Part shown: in pieces, positions 10,005-19,144 of the stretch | Layout of the letters: each line of letters opens with the position of its first letter | Position numbering within the stretch: the stretch's first letter is position 1 | Assembly: GCA_964623635.1 (NCBI GenBank) | Contig: CAZUUA010000003.1 | Location: 1-64,000 of the forward strand | Direction of reading: 5' to 3' | DNA length: 64,000 bases | Source of the DNA: UMGS1696 sp964623635 | Lineage (GTDB): Bacteria; Bacillota; Clostridia; Oscillospirales; CAG-272 | The notes under the pieces: model-generated | Databases searched by the model: none | What the model was told of the DNA's origin: nothing | The model's input: the letters and a program-made list of their open reading frames with translations, nothing else | Translations under genes and position numbers: made by a program

Positions 10005-10033
10005 ATTATAGACCATAATCGAACCGTTGTCAA
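10005..10033 (-). promoter_or_regulatory. Promoter of the FAD oxidoreductase/solute-binding operon
   Basis: On the - strand TTGACA (10028-10033) and TATAAT (10005-10010) are both perfect with a 17-base spacer. It gives a leader of about 70 bases. Confidence 0.85.
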
Positions 10034-10128
10034 TAGTATTTGGCGCTTTTTCCATCTTCTGTGTCCCTATCGGGTCAAACGCCAAGTGCCGTCATGCCAC
10101 GGTACCAAGGACAGCATGGGTCTATAGG

Positions 10129-10752
10129 TCACACACAGCCCCGGATCATGGCCAGCTCATCCGCCAGCAAAAACATTTTCTGCATCACCAGCTGCGTCTC
10201 ACACAACTGCTCCAGAGGAAAACAGCTTTGCACGGCAGCCACATGGAAGCGTTGTTTGTTCTGTTTGCATAGCCGGATCTGTTCCATCAAGATCGCCTTT
10301 TGTGGCTGAAGGAGCTGTACATCCTGTAGTACCCCATAGGCAGAGCAACGCAAAAAGAGCACCTTATCCGGATACCGGCGCAGATAAAATACAGCAAGCA
10401 CATAGATCTGGGCCTGCGTCAACGGATCCGGCCGAAGGATCTTTTGCATCTCGGTCAACAAAGCGATCTCGATCTCTGCCAGATAGGCCTGACCCGGAAA
10501 GGATTTGGCAACAGCCTCCGTAGCTTGACGCAGTATATTCTCCAGTGTGCCATAGGTATCCAAAAGCTTATGTGCTATGGGATTGGTGTTGATACGGGTG
10601 TACGCAGGATACAGCAGCATCTCAAGGATCTCATGCATCATGAATCCGGAAAATCCGACCTGTTGATAGCGGTCACGCATCCGCTGTCGGTGACCGGCAT
10701 GGCAGTTGGATTTGGATGTGATCGATTTTTTGGATTGTTCGCTTGTAGGCAT
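10129..10752 (-). CDS. RadC-related protein with helix-hairpin-helix region and degenerate JAMM domain
   Basis: The 207-residue protein matches the N-terminal half of RadC/UPF0758 (GHRQRMRDRYQQVGFSGF, then HEILEMLLYPAYTRINTNPIAHKLL). The following region still looks like the RadC core but the metal site is gone: where RadC has HNHPSG this protein has QSCFPLE. No H-x-H or S-x-x-D triad exists, so it cannot be a zinc hydrolase as written. Its role is unknown; it may be a structural homologue. It stands alone behind GAGGGGG and an inverted repeat. Confidence 0.65.
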   Translation of the reverse strand: MPTSEQSKKSITSKSNCHAGHRQRMRDRYQQVGFSGFMMHEILEMLLYPAYTRINTNPIAHKLLDTYGTLENILRQATEAVAKSFPGQAYLAEIEIALLTEMQKILRPDPLTQAQIYVLAVFYLRRYPDKVLFLRCSAYGVLQDVQLLQPQKAILMEQIRLCKQNKQRFHVAAVQSCFPLEQLCETQLVMQKMFLLADELAMIRGCV

Positions 10753-10782
10753 ACAGAAACCCCCTCATACAGTCGTTCTTAT

Positions 10783-10804
10783 CTTATGCATATACACGCA
10801 TAAG
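10783..10804. promoter_or_regulatory. Inverted repeat upstream of the RadC-like gene, possible operator
   Basis: CTTATGC at 10783-10789 and GCATAAG at 10798-10804 are perfect inverted arms with an 8-base spacer, about 30 bases before the start codon at 10752. The rest of 10753-11055 shows no gene. A regulator-binding site or RNA hairpin is possible. Confidence 0.4.
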
Positions 10805-11055
10805 GAATGATATTTACATAACATTGATGAATGGTATCGAATTTATGTAAACATATTATAGCACAATTACCAGACAAATACAAGACGGTTTTGGAAATAT
10901 GTATCCTACATTCTTTGTTATGGAGAACCTGCACAGAACACAGACGCCAGGGAATAGAAGCGCCTTTTTGTGTGATTTGCAAAAAAGGCATAAAATCCGA
11001 TCATATCGACAAAAAAACTGTGCAATTTTTCTTTTGTGAAATTTGCCGGGTAACC

Positions 11056-11084
11056 TTGATAATATAGGAATTTTGTGCTATAAT
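11056..11084 (+). promoter_or_regulatory. Promoter of the PcrA-type helicase gene
   Basis: TTGATA at 11056-11061 and TATAAT at 11079-11084 are separated by 17 bases, about 35 bases before the start codon. Confidence 0.75.
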
Positions 11085-11119
11085 ATGTACTGTATATTTT
11101 TATAGAAGTGAGACCAGAC

Positions 11120-13537
11120 ATGCCCGAAAATCAAATTTCAGCTCGCTTTTTAGCTTGCAAACGTCAGCTTTTTGACACATATTATGCAAAACTCAATGCA
11201 AAACAGCGTGAGGCCGTATACCAGGTCAACGGTCCTCTGCTGATCTTAGCCGGTGCAGGAAGCGGAAAGACCACCGTACTGGTCAATCGTCTTGCTTACA
11301 TCATCCGCTACGGCAACGCCTACCATGATCCTGTGGTGCCGCAAAACGCCGCCGCACTGCTGCCCGAAATGGAACAGGCGCTGACATTGGAGCACGATGC
11401 CCTGGGAGAATTTCTGACCCGGTTCGCCGTGAATCCGCCGCCGGCCTGGACGGTCATGGCGATCACCTTCACCAATAAGGCAGCTCGTGAGATCAAAGAA
11501 CGGATCTCTGCCATCTTTGGTGAGGACAGCAAAGAGGCCGCCGAGATCATGACCGGTACCTTCCATTCGATCTGTGTACGCATCCTGCGGCAGTACGGCA
11601 GCCAGATCGGCTTTGACCGGAACTTCACCATTTGCGATACCGATGACGTGAAGAAGCAGATCGCCGTATGCATGAAGCAGCTCAACATCGATGACAAAGC
11701 GTTGCCTGTCAAAACGGTCATGACCGCTATCAGCCAGGCCAAGGATAAGCTGATCGGTCCCACAGAATACGCCATGCAGGCCGGTCAGGATTTCAAGTAC
11801 AAGCAGATCGCTGCCATCTACGAGTTGTACCAGGCCAAGCTCCGCAGCCAGAACCTGTTAGACTTTGACGACATCATCATGCAGACCGTGCGTCTGCTCA
11901 CCGAATGTGAGGATGTCCGTGCCACCCTACAAAACCGGTATCGTTATGTGTGCGTGGATGAGTACCAGGACACCAACTATGCCCAGCTCACCCTGACCCT
12001 GCTGCTCTCTGCCAAGTATAAAAACATTATGGTAGTAGGGGACGACGACCAGAGCATCTATAAGTTCCGCGGCGCCGTTATCGAAAATATCCTCCATTTC
12101 GACCAGAATTACGACAACACTGCCGTGATCAAGCTGGAAGAAAACTATCGTTCCACCAAAACGATTTTGAATGCCGCCAATGCCGTGATCTCCCACAACA
12201 GTGGCAGACTGGGCAAGACTTTGTGGACCGGCGGTGCCGATGGAGATAAGATCTTAGTTCGTTGCCTGAACAACCAGAATGACGAAGCCCGTTTCATTGC
12301 CGAGACCGTTTCTCAAAAGGTAGAGAAAAAAGAAGCCTGCTTCAAGGATTTTGCCGTACTGTACCGGATGAATTCCCAGTCCCGGAGCATCGAGCAAAAC
12401 TTCGCCAAGGCCGGTATCCCGTATCGCATCTTGGGTGGTCAGCGGTTCTTTGAACGTATGGAGGTCAAGGACATCGTTGCCTACCTGGCGCTGATCAATA
12501 ACCCCAGCGACGACCTGCGTCTACGTCGGATCATCAATACGCCACGCCGTGGAATCGGGGATAAATCCGTACAGGTGGCAGAATCGCTGGCCAATGCCGA
12601 AGGATGTCCGCTGCTGGAATTCATGCGGAGCGTCAAGCGGTACAACGCCATCTCTCCTGCTACAGCCAACGCCATGGTCGCATTCGTGTACATGATCGAC
12701 CAACTGCGGGAGGCGGCTGTAACGGTTTCGATCCCGGAGCTGATCCAGATGGTGATCGAAGTCTCCGGCTACAGCAAGATGCTGTCCGAGCTGCCGGATA
12801 TCAACGAACGGGAAGAGCGAAAAGCCAACCTGGACGAACTGATCAACGCCGCCAGACAGTACGAGGAGACCAACGAATCGCCCACGCTGCTGTCCTTCTT
12901 AGAGGATATCGCACTGGTGTCCGATGTGGATAAGTACGATGAGACGGCCGATGCGGTGGTGTTCATGACCATCCATAGCGCCAAGGGTCTGGAATTCCCG
13001 GTGGTGTTCCTGCCCGGCATGGAGGACAACATTTTCCCCAGCTTCCAGACCATCATGAACCCCGAAGAGATCGAGGAAGAACGTCGTCTTGCCTACGTAG
13101 CCATCACACGTGCCAAAAAGAACCTGATCGTGACCCACGTCAGAGAGCGCATGATCAACGGCCGTACCACCAGCAATGAGCTGTCCCGGTTCGTTGGCGA
13201 GATCCCCGAAGAATACAAAGACGTTTCCGAGGACGTAATGAACACCAGCGAGCTGCGCCAGCGGATGCCCCGTCCGCCAAAGGTGAAGCCGGTCAACCAC
13301 TTTGTGGAAGAAACCAAAAGACCTGTGACCACCATGGCAGCCATTGCCAAAAAGGTAGCCGCCGATGCACCGTCCGATACACTGACCACCGGCGATCGTG
13401 TCAAGCATATGACCTTTGGTGAGGGGACCGTGCTTTCTGCCAAGAAAATGGGCTCGGATACACTGTACGAGATCGCCTTTGACGGAGCCGGTACCAAGAA
13501 GCTCATGGCGACCTACGCCAAGCTGAAGAAATTATAA
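11120..13537 (+). CDS. pcrA: ATP-dependent DNA helicase UvrD/PcrA (superfamily 1A)
   Basis: The 805-residue protein has all SF1A helicase motifs: LAGAGSGKT (motif I), AITFTNKAA (Ia), VDEYQDT (II), GDDDQSIYKFRGA (III), and AYVAITRAKKNL (VI). The C-terminus GDRVKHMTFGEGTVLS is the PcrA-type tail that contacts RNA polymerase or nucleic acid. It unwinds DNA 3'-5' in repair and replication restart. Between motifs I and Ia there is an insertion of roughly 35-40 residues compared with PcrA. The ATG at 11120 is chosen; an in-frame GTG at 11108 is possible. Confidence 0.93.
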   Translation: MPENQISARFLACKRQLFDTYYAKLNAKQREAVYQVNGPLLILAGAGSGKTTVLVNRLAYIIRYGNAYHDPVVPQNAAALLPEMEQALTLEHDALGEFLTRFAVNPPPAWTVMAITFTNKAAREIKERISAIFGEDSKEAAEIMTGTFHSICVRILRQYGSQIGFDRNFTICDTDDVKKQIAVCMKQLNIDDKALPVKTVMTAISQAKDKLIGPTEYAMQAGQDFKYKQIAAIYELYQAKLRSQNLLDFDDIIMQTVRLLTECEDVRATLQNRYRYVCVDEYQDTNYAQLTLTLLLSAKYKNIMVVGDDDQSIYKFRGAVIENILHFDQNYDNTAVIKLEENYRSTKTILNAANAVISHNSGRLGKTLWTGGADGDKILVRCLNNQNDEARFIAETVSQKVEKKEACFKDFAVLYRMNSQSRSIEQNFAKAGIPYRILGGQRFFERMEVKDIVAYLALINNPSDDLRLRRIINTPRRGIGDKSVQVAESLANAEGCPLLEFMRSVKRYNAISPATANAMVAFVYMIDQLREAAVTVSIPELIQMVIEVSGYSKMLSELPDINEREERKANLDELINAARQYEETNESPTLLSFLEDIALVSDVDKYDETADAVVFMTIHSAKGLEFPVVFLPGMEDNIFPSFQTIMNPEEIEEERRLAYVAITRAKKNLIVTHVRERMINGRTTSNELSRFVGEIPEEYKDVSEDVMNTSELRQRMPRPPKVKPVNHFVEETKRPVTTMAAIAKKVAADAPSDTLTTGDRVKHMTFGEGTVLSAKKMGSDTLYEIAFDGAGTKKLMATYAKLKKL

Positions 13538-13580
13538 AACAGAATATTTCGCTGTTGTCAGCGGGAATGGAGAATAAACA

Positions 13581-15023
13581 ATGAAAAAAGATCAGAAGAA
13601 GCTCGTGGAAGATATCACCTCCATGGACGAAGACTTTGCCAAGTGGTATACAGATATTTGCAAGAAGGCAGACCTGGTGGACTACTCCAGCGTAAAAGGC
13701 TGTATGATCATTCGGCCTTACGGCTATGCCATCTGGGAAAACATCCAGAAGATTCTGGACACCCGCTTCAAGGAGCTGGGACATGAGAATGTGTATATGC
13801 CCATGTTCATTCCGGAATCCCTCTTGCAAAAGGAAAAGGACCATGTAGAAGGCTTTGCACCGGAAGTAGCCTGGGTGACACAAGGCGGTAAGGACGAGCT
13901 GACGGAAAAGCTGTGCGTTCGTCCCACCTCGGAGACCCTGTTCTGTGAACACTATGCCAATATCATCCGCTCCTACAGAGACCTGCCCAAGCTGTACAAC
14001 CAGTGGTGCTCTGTGGTGCGCTGGGAAAAGACCACCCGTCCCTTCCTGCGTACCCGTGAATTTCTGTGGCAGGAAGGTCATACCATGCACGCCACCGCAG
14101 AGGAAGCCAGAGAAGAGACCATCCGTATGCTGAATGTGTACGCAGACTTCCACATCAACGACCTGGCAATCCCCGTGGTCAAGGGTGCCAAGACCCCGTC
14201 CGATAAGTTTGCCGGCGCCGAAGATACCTACTGTATCGAAGCCATGATGCACGATGGTAAGGCACTGCAGGCCGGTACCTCCCACTATTTCGGTGACGGC
14301 TTCGCCAGAGCATTCGATATCCAATACACCGATAAGGACAACAAGCTCCAGTATCCCCACCAGACCTCTTGGGGTACGACGACCCGTATGATCGGTGGTA
14401 TCATCATGACCCATGGTGACGACAACGGTCTGGTACTGCCGCCGGCCGTGGCACCGATCCAGGTGGTGATCATTCCCGTGGCCCAACACAAGGACGGCGT
14501 TCTGGAAGCCAACCGTGCCGTATACGACAAACTGAAGGACAAGTTCCGTGTCAAGCTGGACGACAGCGACAACAGCCCCGGATGGAAGTTTGCGGAATAT
14601 GAGATGAAGGGTATCCCGGTGCGGATCGAGCTTGGTCCCCGTGACATCGAAGCCGGTCAGTGCGTGGTCGTGACCCGTTACAATATGGAAAAAGAGATCG
14701 TGCCGCTGGAAAACATCGAAGAAGTGATCGAGAAAAAGATGCTCTCGATCCGGGAAGGTATGTACCAGAAGGCCCTGGAAAACAGAGAAAAACGCACCTA
14801 TTCCTGCACCACCATCGAGGAAATCAAGGAAGCCTTGGCTGCCCACGGCGACGGCTTTGTGAAGGCTATGTGGTGTGGCGACGAGGAATGCGAAGACAAG
14901 GTCAAGGAACTGACCGGCGTAGGCTCTCGCTGCGTTCCTTTCGAGCAGGAGCATTTGTCCGATGTATGCGTATGCTGCGGCAAGCCGGCTAAGCAGATGG
15001 TATACTGGGGCATTGCATATTGA
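13581..15023 (+). CDS. proS: Proline--tRNA ligase, archaeal/eukaryotic type (ProS type 3)
   Basis: At 480 residues this is the short class II enzyme without the bacterial editing insertion. Motif 2 is visible as RWEKTTRPFLRTREFLWQEG and the motif 3 region as GTTTRMIGGIIMTHGDDNGL. The C-terminal domain carries paired Cys (CGDEEC and CVCCGKPA) as in the zinc-binding tail of type 3 enzymes. It charges tRNA-Pro. The start at 13581 follows a GGAGA site 43 bases after pcrA. There is no T-box leader in front of it. Confidence 0.94.
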   Translation: MKKDQKKLVEDITSMDEDFAKWYTDICKKADLVDYSSVKGCMIIRPYGYAIWENIQKILDTRFKELGHENVYMPMFIPESLLQKEKDHVEGFAPEVAWVTQGGKDELTEKLCVRPTSETLFCEHYANIIRSYRDLPKLYNQWCSVVRWEKTTRPFLRTREFLWQEGHTMHATAEEAREETIRMLNVYADFHINDLAIPVVKGAKTPSDKFAGAEDTYCIEAMMHDGKALQAGTSHYFGDGFARAFDIQYTDKDNKLQYPHQTSWGTTTRMIGGIIMTHGDDNGLVLPPAVAPIQVVIIPVAQHKDGVLEANRAVYDKLKDKFRVKLDDSDNSPGWKFAEYEMKGIPVRIELGPRDIEAGQCVVVTRYNMEKEIVPLENIEEVIEKKMLSIREGMYQKALENREKRTYSCTTIEEIKEALAAHGDGFVKAMWCGDEECEDKVKELTGVGSRCVPFEQEHLSDVCVCCGKPAKQMVYWGIAY

Positions 15024-15040
15024 TGAAACGAGTACCGCAA

Positions 15041-15107
15041 AGGGTATTCGTGCGTCCTTTGATATTCTGCCTGTACGGTTCCCAGTATCTAATAGGCAGA
15101 ATACCCT
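15041..15107 (+). promoter_or_regulatory. Two mutually exclusive hairpins between proS and the SEDS gene
   Basis: AGGGTATT (15041-15048) can pair with AATACCCT (15100-15107). TATTCTGCCT (15063-15072) can pair with AGGCAGAATA (15094-15103). The 3' arms overlap by four bases, so only one can form fully. Neither is followed by a T-run. It may be an RNA switch, a processing site or chance. Confidence 0.35.
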
Positions 15108-15139
15108 GGCAGAATGCTGTATAAGGGGGAAGTGATGGC

Positions 15140-16270
15140 ATGAAGGAATTTTCACTGACCCTGAAGGAAAAGGTACGGCAGCTGGACATGGTGATGCTGT
15201 TTTGTGCCATGGCGCTCAGTATCCTAAGCGTGGTGACGCTGGCGTCCTCTGCCGATGCCTACAAAGCAGGTATGGCCTATGCCCGGAACCAGGTGTTTGC
15301 CATGGTGCTGGGGCTACTCTGCGTGGGCATCATCTCCATGATCGATTACGATATGTTGATCGAACGACTGGAATACATATTCTTTGGCGTGTCGGTGGCG
15401 CTGCTGCTGCTGGTGATCTTCTTTGGGGAAGGAGAAATGGGGAACGAAAACTGGATCTCCATCCCCATCATCAATATGAATATCCAGCCAACAGAGTTTG
15501 TCAAGATCACGTTCATCATCACCTTTTCCCGACATTTGGACCGAGTCAAGCATAAGATCAATCATCCGCTCAACGTGCTACAGCTGCTCATCCACGGTGG
15601 GATCATCATTGGTATGGTGGTCATTTCCGGGGACGATGGCATGGCGCTGGTATATGCCGTGATCTTTGCCGTGATGCTGTTTTGCGCCGGGATCTCACTC
15701 TGGTATGTAGCCGGTGCTATGGCGCTGGCGGTGATCCTGTTTCCGGTGCTCTGGGACCATATGGCACAGTACCAGCAGCAGCGGATCCTGGTCGGCTTCA
15801 ATCCCGATCTGGATCCTACAGACAAAGGCTATCAGTCCATCAAAAGCCGTGCCTGTATCATATCCGGTGGATTTCGAGGCGCCGGCTTTTCCGGTGGCAC
15901 CTGTTATCATTCCTTGCCTGCCGCACAGTCGGACTGCTTGTTCTCCGTCTTAGCTGAAAAATTCGGCTTTATCGGTACCTTTACCTACATCGTTTTGATC
16001 ACGCTTCTGGTGTGGCGCATCATCCTTTTGGCAAAGCACTGCCGGAAGACCTATGCGTCCTTCATCTGTATGGGTATGGTCGGTATGCTGCTGGCCCAAA
16101 CCCTGGAGAACATCGGAATGTGTTTGGCGATCATGCCGGTGGTAGGGATCACGCTACCATTTTTCTCCTACGGCGGTTCGTCCATGCTTTCTATGTATAT
16201 GTGCCTTGGGGTTTTACAGAGCATATGCTCCCACAACCATAAGTATTATTTCGAACGAGAACGGGAATAA
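15140..16270 (+). CDS. SEDS-family peptidoglycan glycosyltransferase (FtsW/RodA type)
   Basis: The 376-residue integral membrane protein has about ten hydrophobic segments. SEDS hallmarks are NENWISIP, NIQPTEFVKI, the loop AQSDCLFSVLAEKFGFIG with the catalytic-type Asp, and the C-terminal LPFFSYGGSSML. It polymerises lipid II into glycan strands together with a class B penicillin-binding protein. No such PBP is adjacent, so elongation (RodA) and division or sporulation (FtsW/SpoVE) roles cannot be told apart here. Confidence 0.88.
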   Translation: MKEFSLTLKEKVRQLDMVMLFCAMALSILSVVTLASSADAYKAGMAYARNQVFAMVLGLLCVGIISMIDYDMLIERLEYIFFGVSVALLLLVIFFGEGEMGNENWISIPIINMNIQPTEFVKITFIITFSRHLDRVKHKINHPLNVLQLLIHGGIIIGMVVISGDDGMALVYAVIFAVMLFCAGISLWYVAGAMALAVILFPVLWDHMAQYQQQRILVGFNPDLDPTDKGYQSIKSRACIISGGFRGAGFSGGTCYHSLPAAQSDCLFSVLAEKFGFIGTFTYIVLITLLVWRIILLAKHCRKTYASFICMGMVGMLLAQTLENIGMCLAIMPVVGITLPFFSYGGSSMLSMYMCLGVLQSICSHNHKYYFERERE

Positions 16271-16297
16271 AAAATCGATCTGCAGGAGGATAGTTCC

Positions 16298-18940
16298 ATG
16301 CAAGAAGAAAAAAAGACCATGCATTTTATCTCGCACACCCACTGGGACAGAGAATGGTATATGCCCTTTGAAAGTCACCGGTTCAAGCTGGTGGAATTCT
16401 TCGATCGCCTGCTGGATACCTTGGACCACGATCCTTCCTTCAAAAGCTTTCATTTGGACGGGCAGGCCATCGTGATCGAGGACTATTTGGAAGTGCGTCC
16501 CCAGATGCGGGAAAAGATCGAAAAGTATATCGCCGAGGGCAGACTGGTTAGTGGCCCCTGGTATATTTTGCAGGACGAATACCTGGTGGACGGCGAATCC
16601 AATGTACGAAATATGCTGATCGGCAAACAGGTATCCGCCAAATACGGCAAGGTATCGAGCGTGGGCTATTTTCCGGATGCCTTTGGCAACATCGGTCAGG
16701 CACCCCAGATCCTGCGTGGCTTCGGTATCGACTGTGCCGCTTTTGGTCGTGGCGTAACCAACCGAAAAGGGGATCGACTGGATACCGGTGAGGAAAACTA
16801 CGGCAAGGCGACCTCCGAGGTGTGCTGGCGTTCTCCCGATGGCAGTGAAGTGATCGGTGCCGTGTTCCTGAATTGGTACAACAACGCCACGGAGCTGCCG
16901 GCCGAAAACACCGCTGCTCACTTGGATACCATTCGGCAGAACTGCGAACGGTGCGCCACCACGCCACATCTGCTGTGCATGAATGGCTGCGACCACCAAC
17001 CGGTACAAGCGGACATCGGTCAGCTGCTGGAACGGGAAGGACAGACCTATCCGCATACCTTGGTGCATTCCAATTTCCAGGACTATTTCGACGCCATCCG
17101 TCCGTATAAGGATCGGTTCGGTATCTTCGTAGGCGAACTGGACGGCGAATATTCCAACGGCTGGCATACCTTGGCCAACACAGCCTCTGCCCGGATCTAT
17201 CTGAAGCAGTGGAATTCCCTGTGTGAGAATCTGCTGGAACGGCAGGCAGAACCCATGGCCGTTGCCGCACAGCTGTACACCGGTAAAAAAGCGGACCGGG
17301 ATTATCTCCATTTCCTATGGAAGATGCTTTTGCAAAACCATCCGCACGACTCCATTTGCGGCTGCTCCGTAGATGCAGTGCACACCGAGATGGTGACCCG
17401 GTTCCAGAAGGTACAGGCTGCGGCAACTTCGCTGCTCCGGAAGGATACGGAAACGGTGTGTGCTGCTATCCATACAGCAGACCTGCAGACAGCTGTACCG
17501 GCAGCCGAAAAGGCTATCACCGTGTGGAATCCACTAGGACGCACCACCAGCGAGACCGTTACGGTCCACGTGGATTTCCCAAAGGATCGTGAAATCACTG
17601 CAGAGATGCTGGGCATTTACGACGGCGAACATCGTATCCCGGTGGCCATCGAGGATGAAGGTGTACAGTTCGATTATATTTTACCCATCGATGCTTTCCG
17701 GCAGCCGATTTTTGTCCGTCGCTTCCGGGTGACCTTCCGTGCCTGTGATCTGCCACCGATCGGGTATAAGACCTTTGCGGTGCGTACAGATGCAGCACAG
17801 CCTACGGCAGAGACCGATCTGAAGCTCCAGGGTCGCCGTGTGATGAACCGGTACATGACGCTGTTCTTCCAAAAGGATGGTTCTGTTCGTGTGTACGACA
17901 AGCGCAGCAAGTCCACCTATACCACCGGTATATTCCTGGACTGCGGCGATGTGGGTGACGAATATATCTATCGGGAAAGTACAGATGTGGTTCGTGTGAC
18001 TACAGAAGGGAAGACAGCCAAAGTAGAACTGGTGTCCTGCAGCGAAGCGGCTGTCACCATGAAAGTGACCCATACCCTGCAGATCCCAGCGGACGCAGAT
18101 TTGGAGAAGAACTGCCGCATCGGTTCGGCTACACTGGTCATCGAATGCTTCTATACCCTGCATACCGGTGCAGAACGGTTGGATGTAAAGACCGTGATCC
18201 ACAATACGGCCAAAAACCATCGGATCATCATGCTGACCAAGAACGATATCCAGACCGATCTGGTCATGGCAGAAGGACAGTACGACATTGTCAAGCGTCC
18301 CATCACACCCTGGGAAGGCTGGACCAATCCATCTCGTCCCGGCAAAATGACCACCTTCTTCGGCTTGGAAGAAGAAAAGCGTGGACTGCTCATCGCCGGA
18401 AAAGGCCTTGCCGAATATGAGATCCTGCGTGACGGCGCCAATACCATGGCACTTACGGTGCACCGTGGCATCGATCGCATGAACGGCTGGGGTATCGGTA
18501 TGTTCTATGCACCGGAAGGACAGTGCCTGGGCGAGCTGACCGTAGAATATGCACTGATTCCCTATACCACACACAACAGAGAAGCCGCTGTGAACACTGC
18601 CTACAGCTTTGCCGCCACACCCTTGGTTGCTGTATCTGCGGATCTGCATAAGGGCACACTGCCGACCACCGATTCTCTCATTGTTATGGAAGGCAAAGGA
18701 CTCGTGGTCAGTGCCGTCAAGCCCTGCGAAACCAGAGACAGCGTGATCTGCCGGGTGTTCCAGCCGTATGACACCGATACCAAAATGGTGATCCATGGTG
18801 GCGATCGGTATGCAGAGGCCTGGCTTACGGATCTGAATGAAGATCGTGTGGCAAAGCTCCCCAAGCGAAACGGCAAATTCTTCATTCCGGTGTCTGCCAA
18901 GAAGATCGTGACGATCGAATTGGTACCGGGAACAAAATAA
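16298..18940 (+). CDS. Alpha-mannosidase, glycoside hydrolase family 38
   Basis: The 880-residue protein carries the GH38 zinc motif SHTHWDREW (His15, Asp17), the nucleophile Asp127 in GYFPDAFGN, and the later MNGCDHQP with the zinc His. The C-terminal half is beta-rich, as in the family. It hydrolyses alpha-mannosides, typically of N-glycans or mannose-containing oligosaccharides. It has no signal peptide and so acts on imported oligosaccharides. AGGAGGA precedes the start, which lies only 27 bases after the SEDS gene; the shared transcript may be fortuitous. Confidence 0.93.
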   Translation: MQEEKKTMHFISHTHWDREWYMPFESHRFKLVEFFDRLLDTLDHDPSFKSFHLDGQAIVIEDYLEVRPQMREKIEKYIAEGRLVSGPWYILQDEYLVDGESNVRNMLIGKQVSAKYGKVSSVGYFPDAFGNIGQAPQILRGFGIDCAAFGRGVTNRKGDRLDTGEENYGKATSEVCWRSPDGSEVIGAVFLNWYNNATELPAENTAAHLDTIRQNCERCATTPHLLCMNGCDHQPVQADIGQLLEREGQTYPHTLVHSNFQDYFDAIRPYKDRFGIFVGELDGEYSNGWHTLANTASARIYLKQWNSLCENLLERQAEPMAVAAQLYTGKKADRDYLHFLWKMLLQNHPHDSICGCSVDAVHTEMVTRFQKVQAAATSLLRKDTETVCAAIHTADLQTAVPAAEKAITVWNPLGRTTSETVTVHVDFPKDREITAEMLGIYDGEHRIPVAIEDEGVQFDYILPIDAFRQPIFVRRFRVTFRACDLPPIGYKTFAVRTDAAQPTAETDLKLQGRRVMNRYMTLFFQKDGSVRVYDKRSKSTYTTGIFLDCGDVGDEYIYRESTDVVRVTTEGKTAKVELVSCSEAAVTMKVTHTLQIPADADLEKNCRIGSATLVIECFYTLHTGAERLDVKTVIHNTAKNHRIIMLTKNDIQTDLVMAEGQYDIVKRPITPWEGWTNPSRPGKMTTFFGLEEEKRGLLIAGKGLAEYEILRDGANTMALTVHRGIDRMNGWGIGMFYAPEGQCLGELTVEYALIPYTTHNREAAVNTAYSFAATPLVAVSADLHKGTLPTTDSLIVMEGKGLVVSAVKPCETRDSVICRVFQPYDTDTKMVIHGGDRYAEAWLTDLNEDRVAKLPKRNGKFFIPVSAKKIVTIELVPGTK

Positions 18941-18965
18941 TACGATCATATCCCAAATAGGTAAG

Positions 18966-19004
18966 ACAGGCAGCACAGTAAGATCTCACGCTGCCTGCCT
19001 TTGT
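18966..19004 (+). terminator. Rho-independent terminator after the alpha-mannosidase
   Basis: AGGCAGC (18968-18974) pairs with GCTGCCT (18990-18996) and is followed by GCCTTTGTTT. Confidence 0.75.
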
Positions 19005-19083
19005 TTATTGCACAAAAATAGAATATATATTGGCATACACTATATCCATTTTACACCGACCCGTTTTATTTATAAAAAAACTG

Positions 19084-19131
19084 TTGACATAGGCAGGCGA
19101 ATGCAGTATAATTAGTTTGCGAATAAACTAA
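19084..19131 (+). promoter_or_regulatory. Promoter and palindromic operator of the MarR/ABC exporter operon
   Basis: TTGACA (19084-19089) and TATAAT (19107-19112) are both perfect with a 17-base spacer. Directly overlapping the -10 end and the start point lies TTAGTTT-N6-AAACTAA (19112-19131), a perfect inverted repeat suited to a MarR dimer. A strong AAAGGAGG site follows. Autorepression of the operon is inferred. Confidence 0.8.
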
Positions 19132-19144
19132 AGGAGGTTGAAAC

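Noticed and set aside
13538..13580. T-box leader before proS
   Set aside because: The gap is only 43 bases, with no specifier stem or T-box sequence.
13503..15155. 550-codon open frame on the - strand across proS
   Set aside because: proS on the + strand has full conserved motifs; the opposite frame has no recognisable domain and is a by-product of codon bias.
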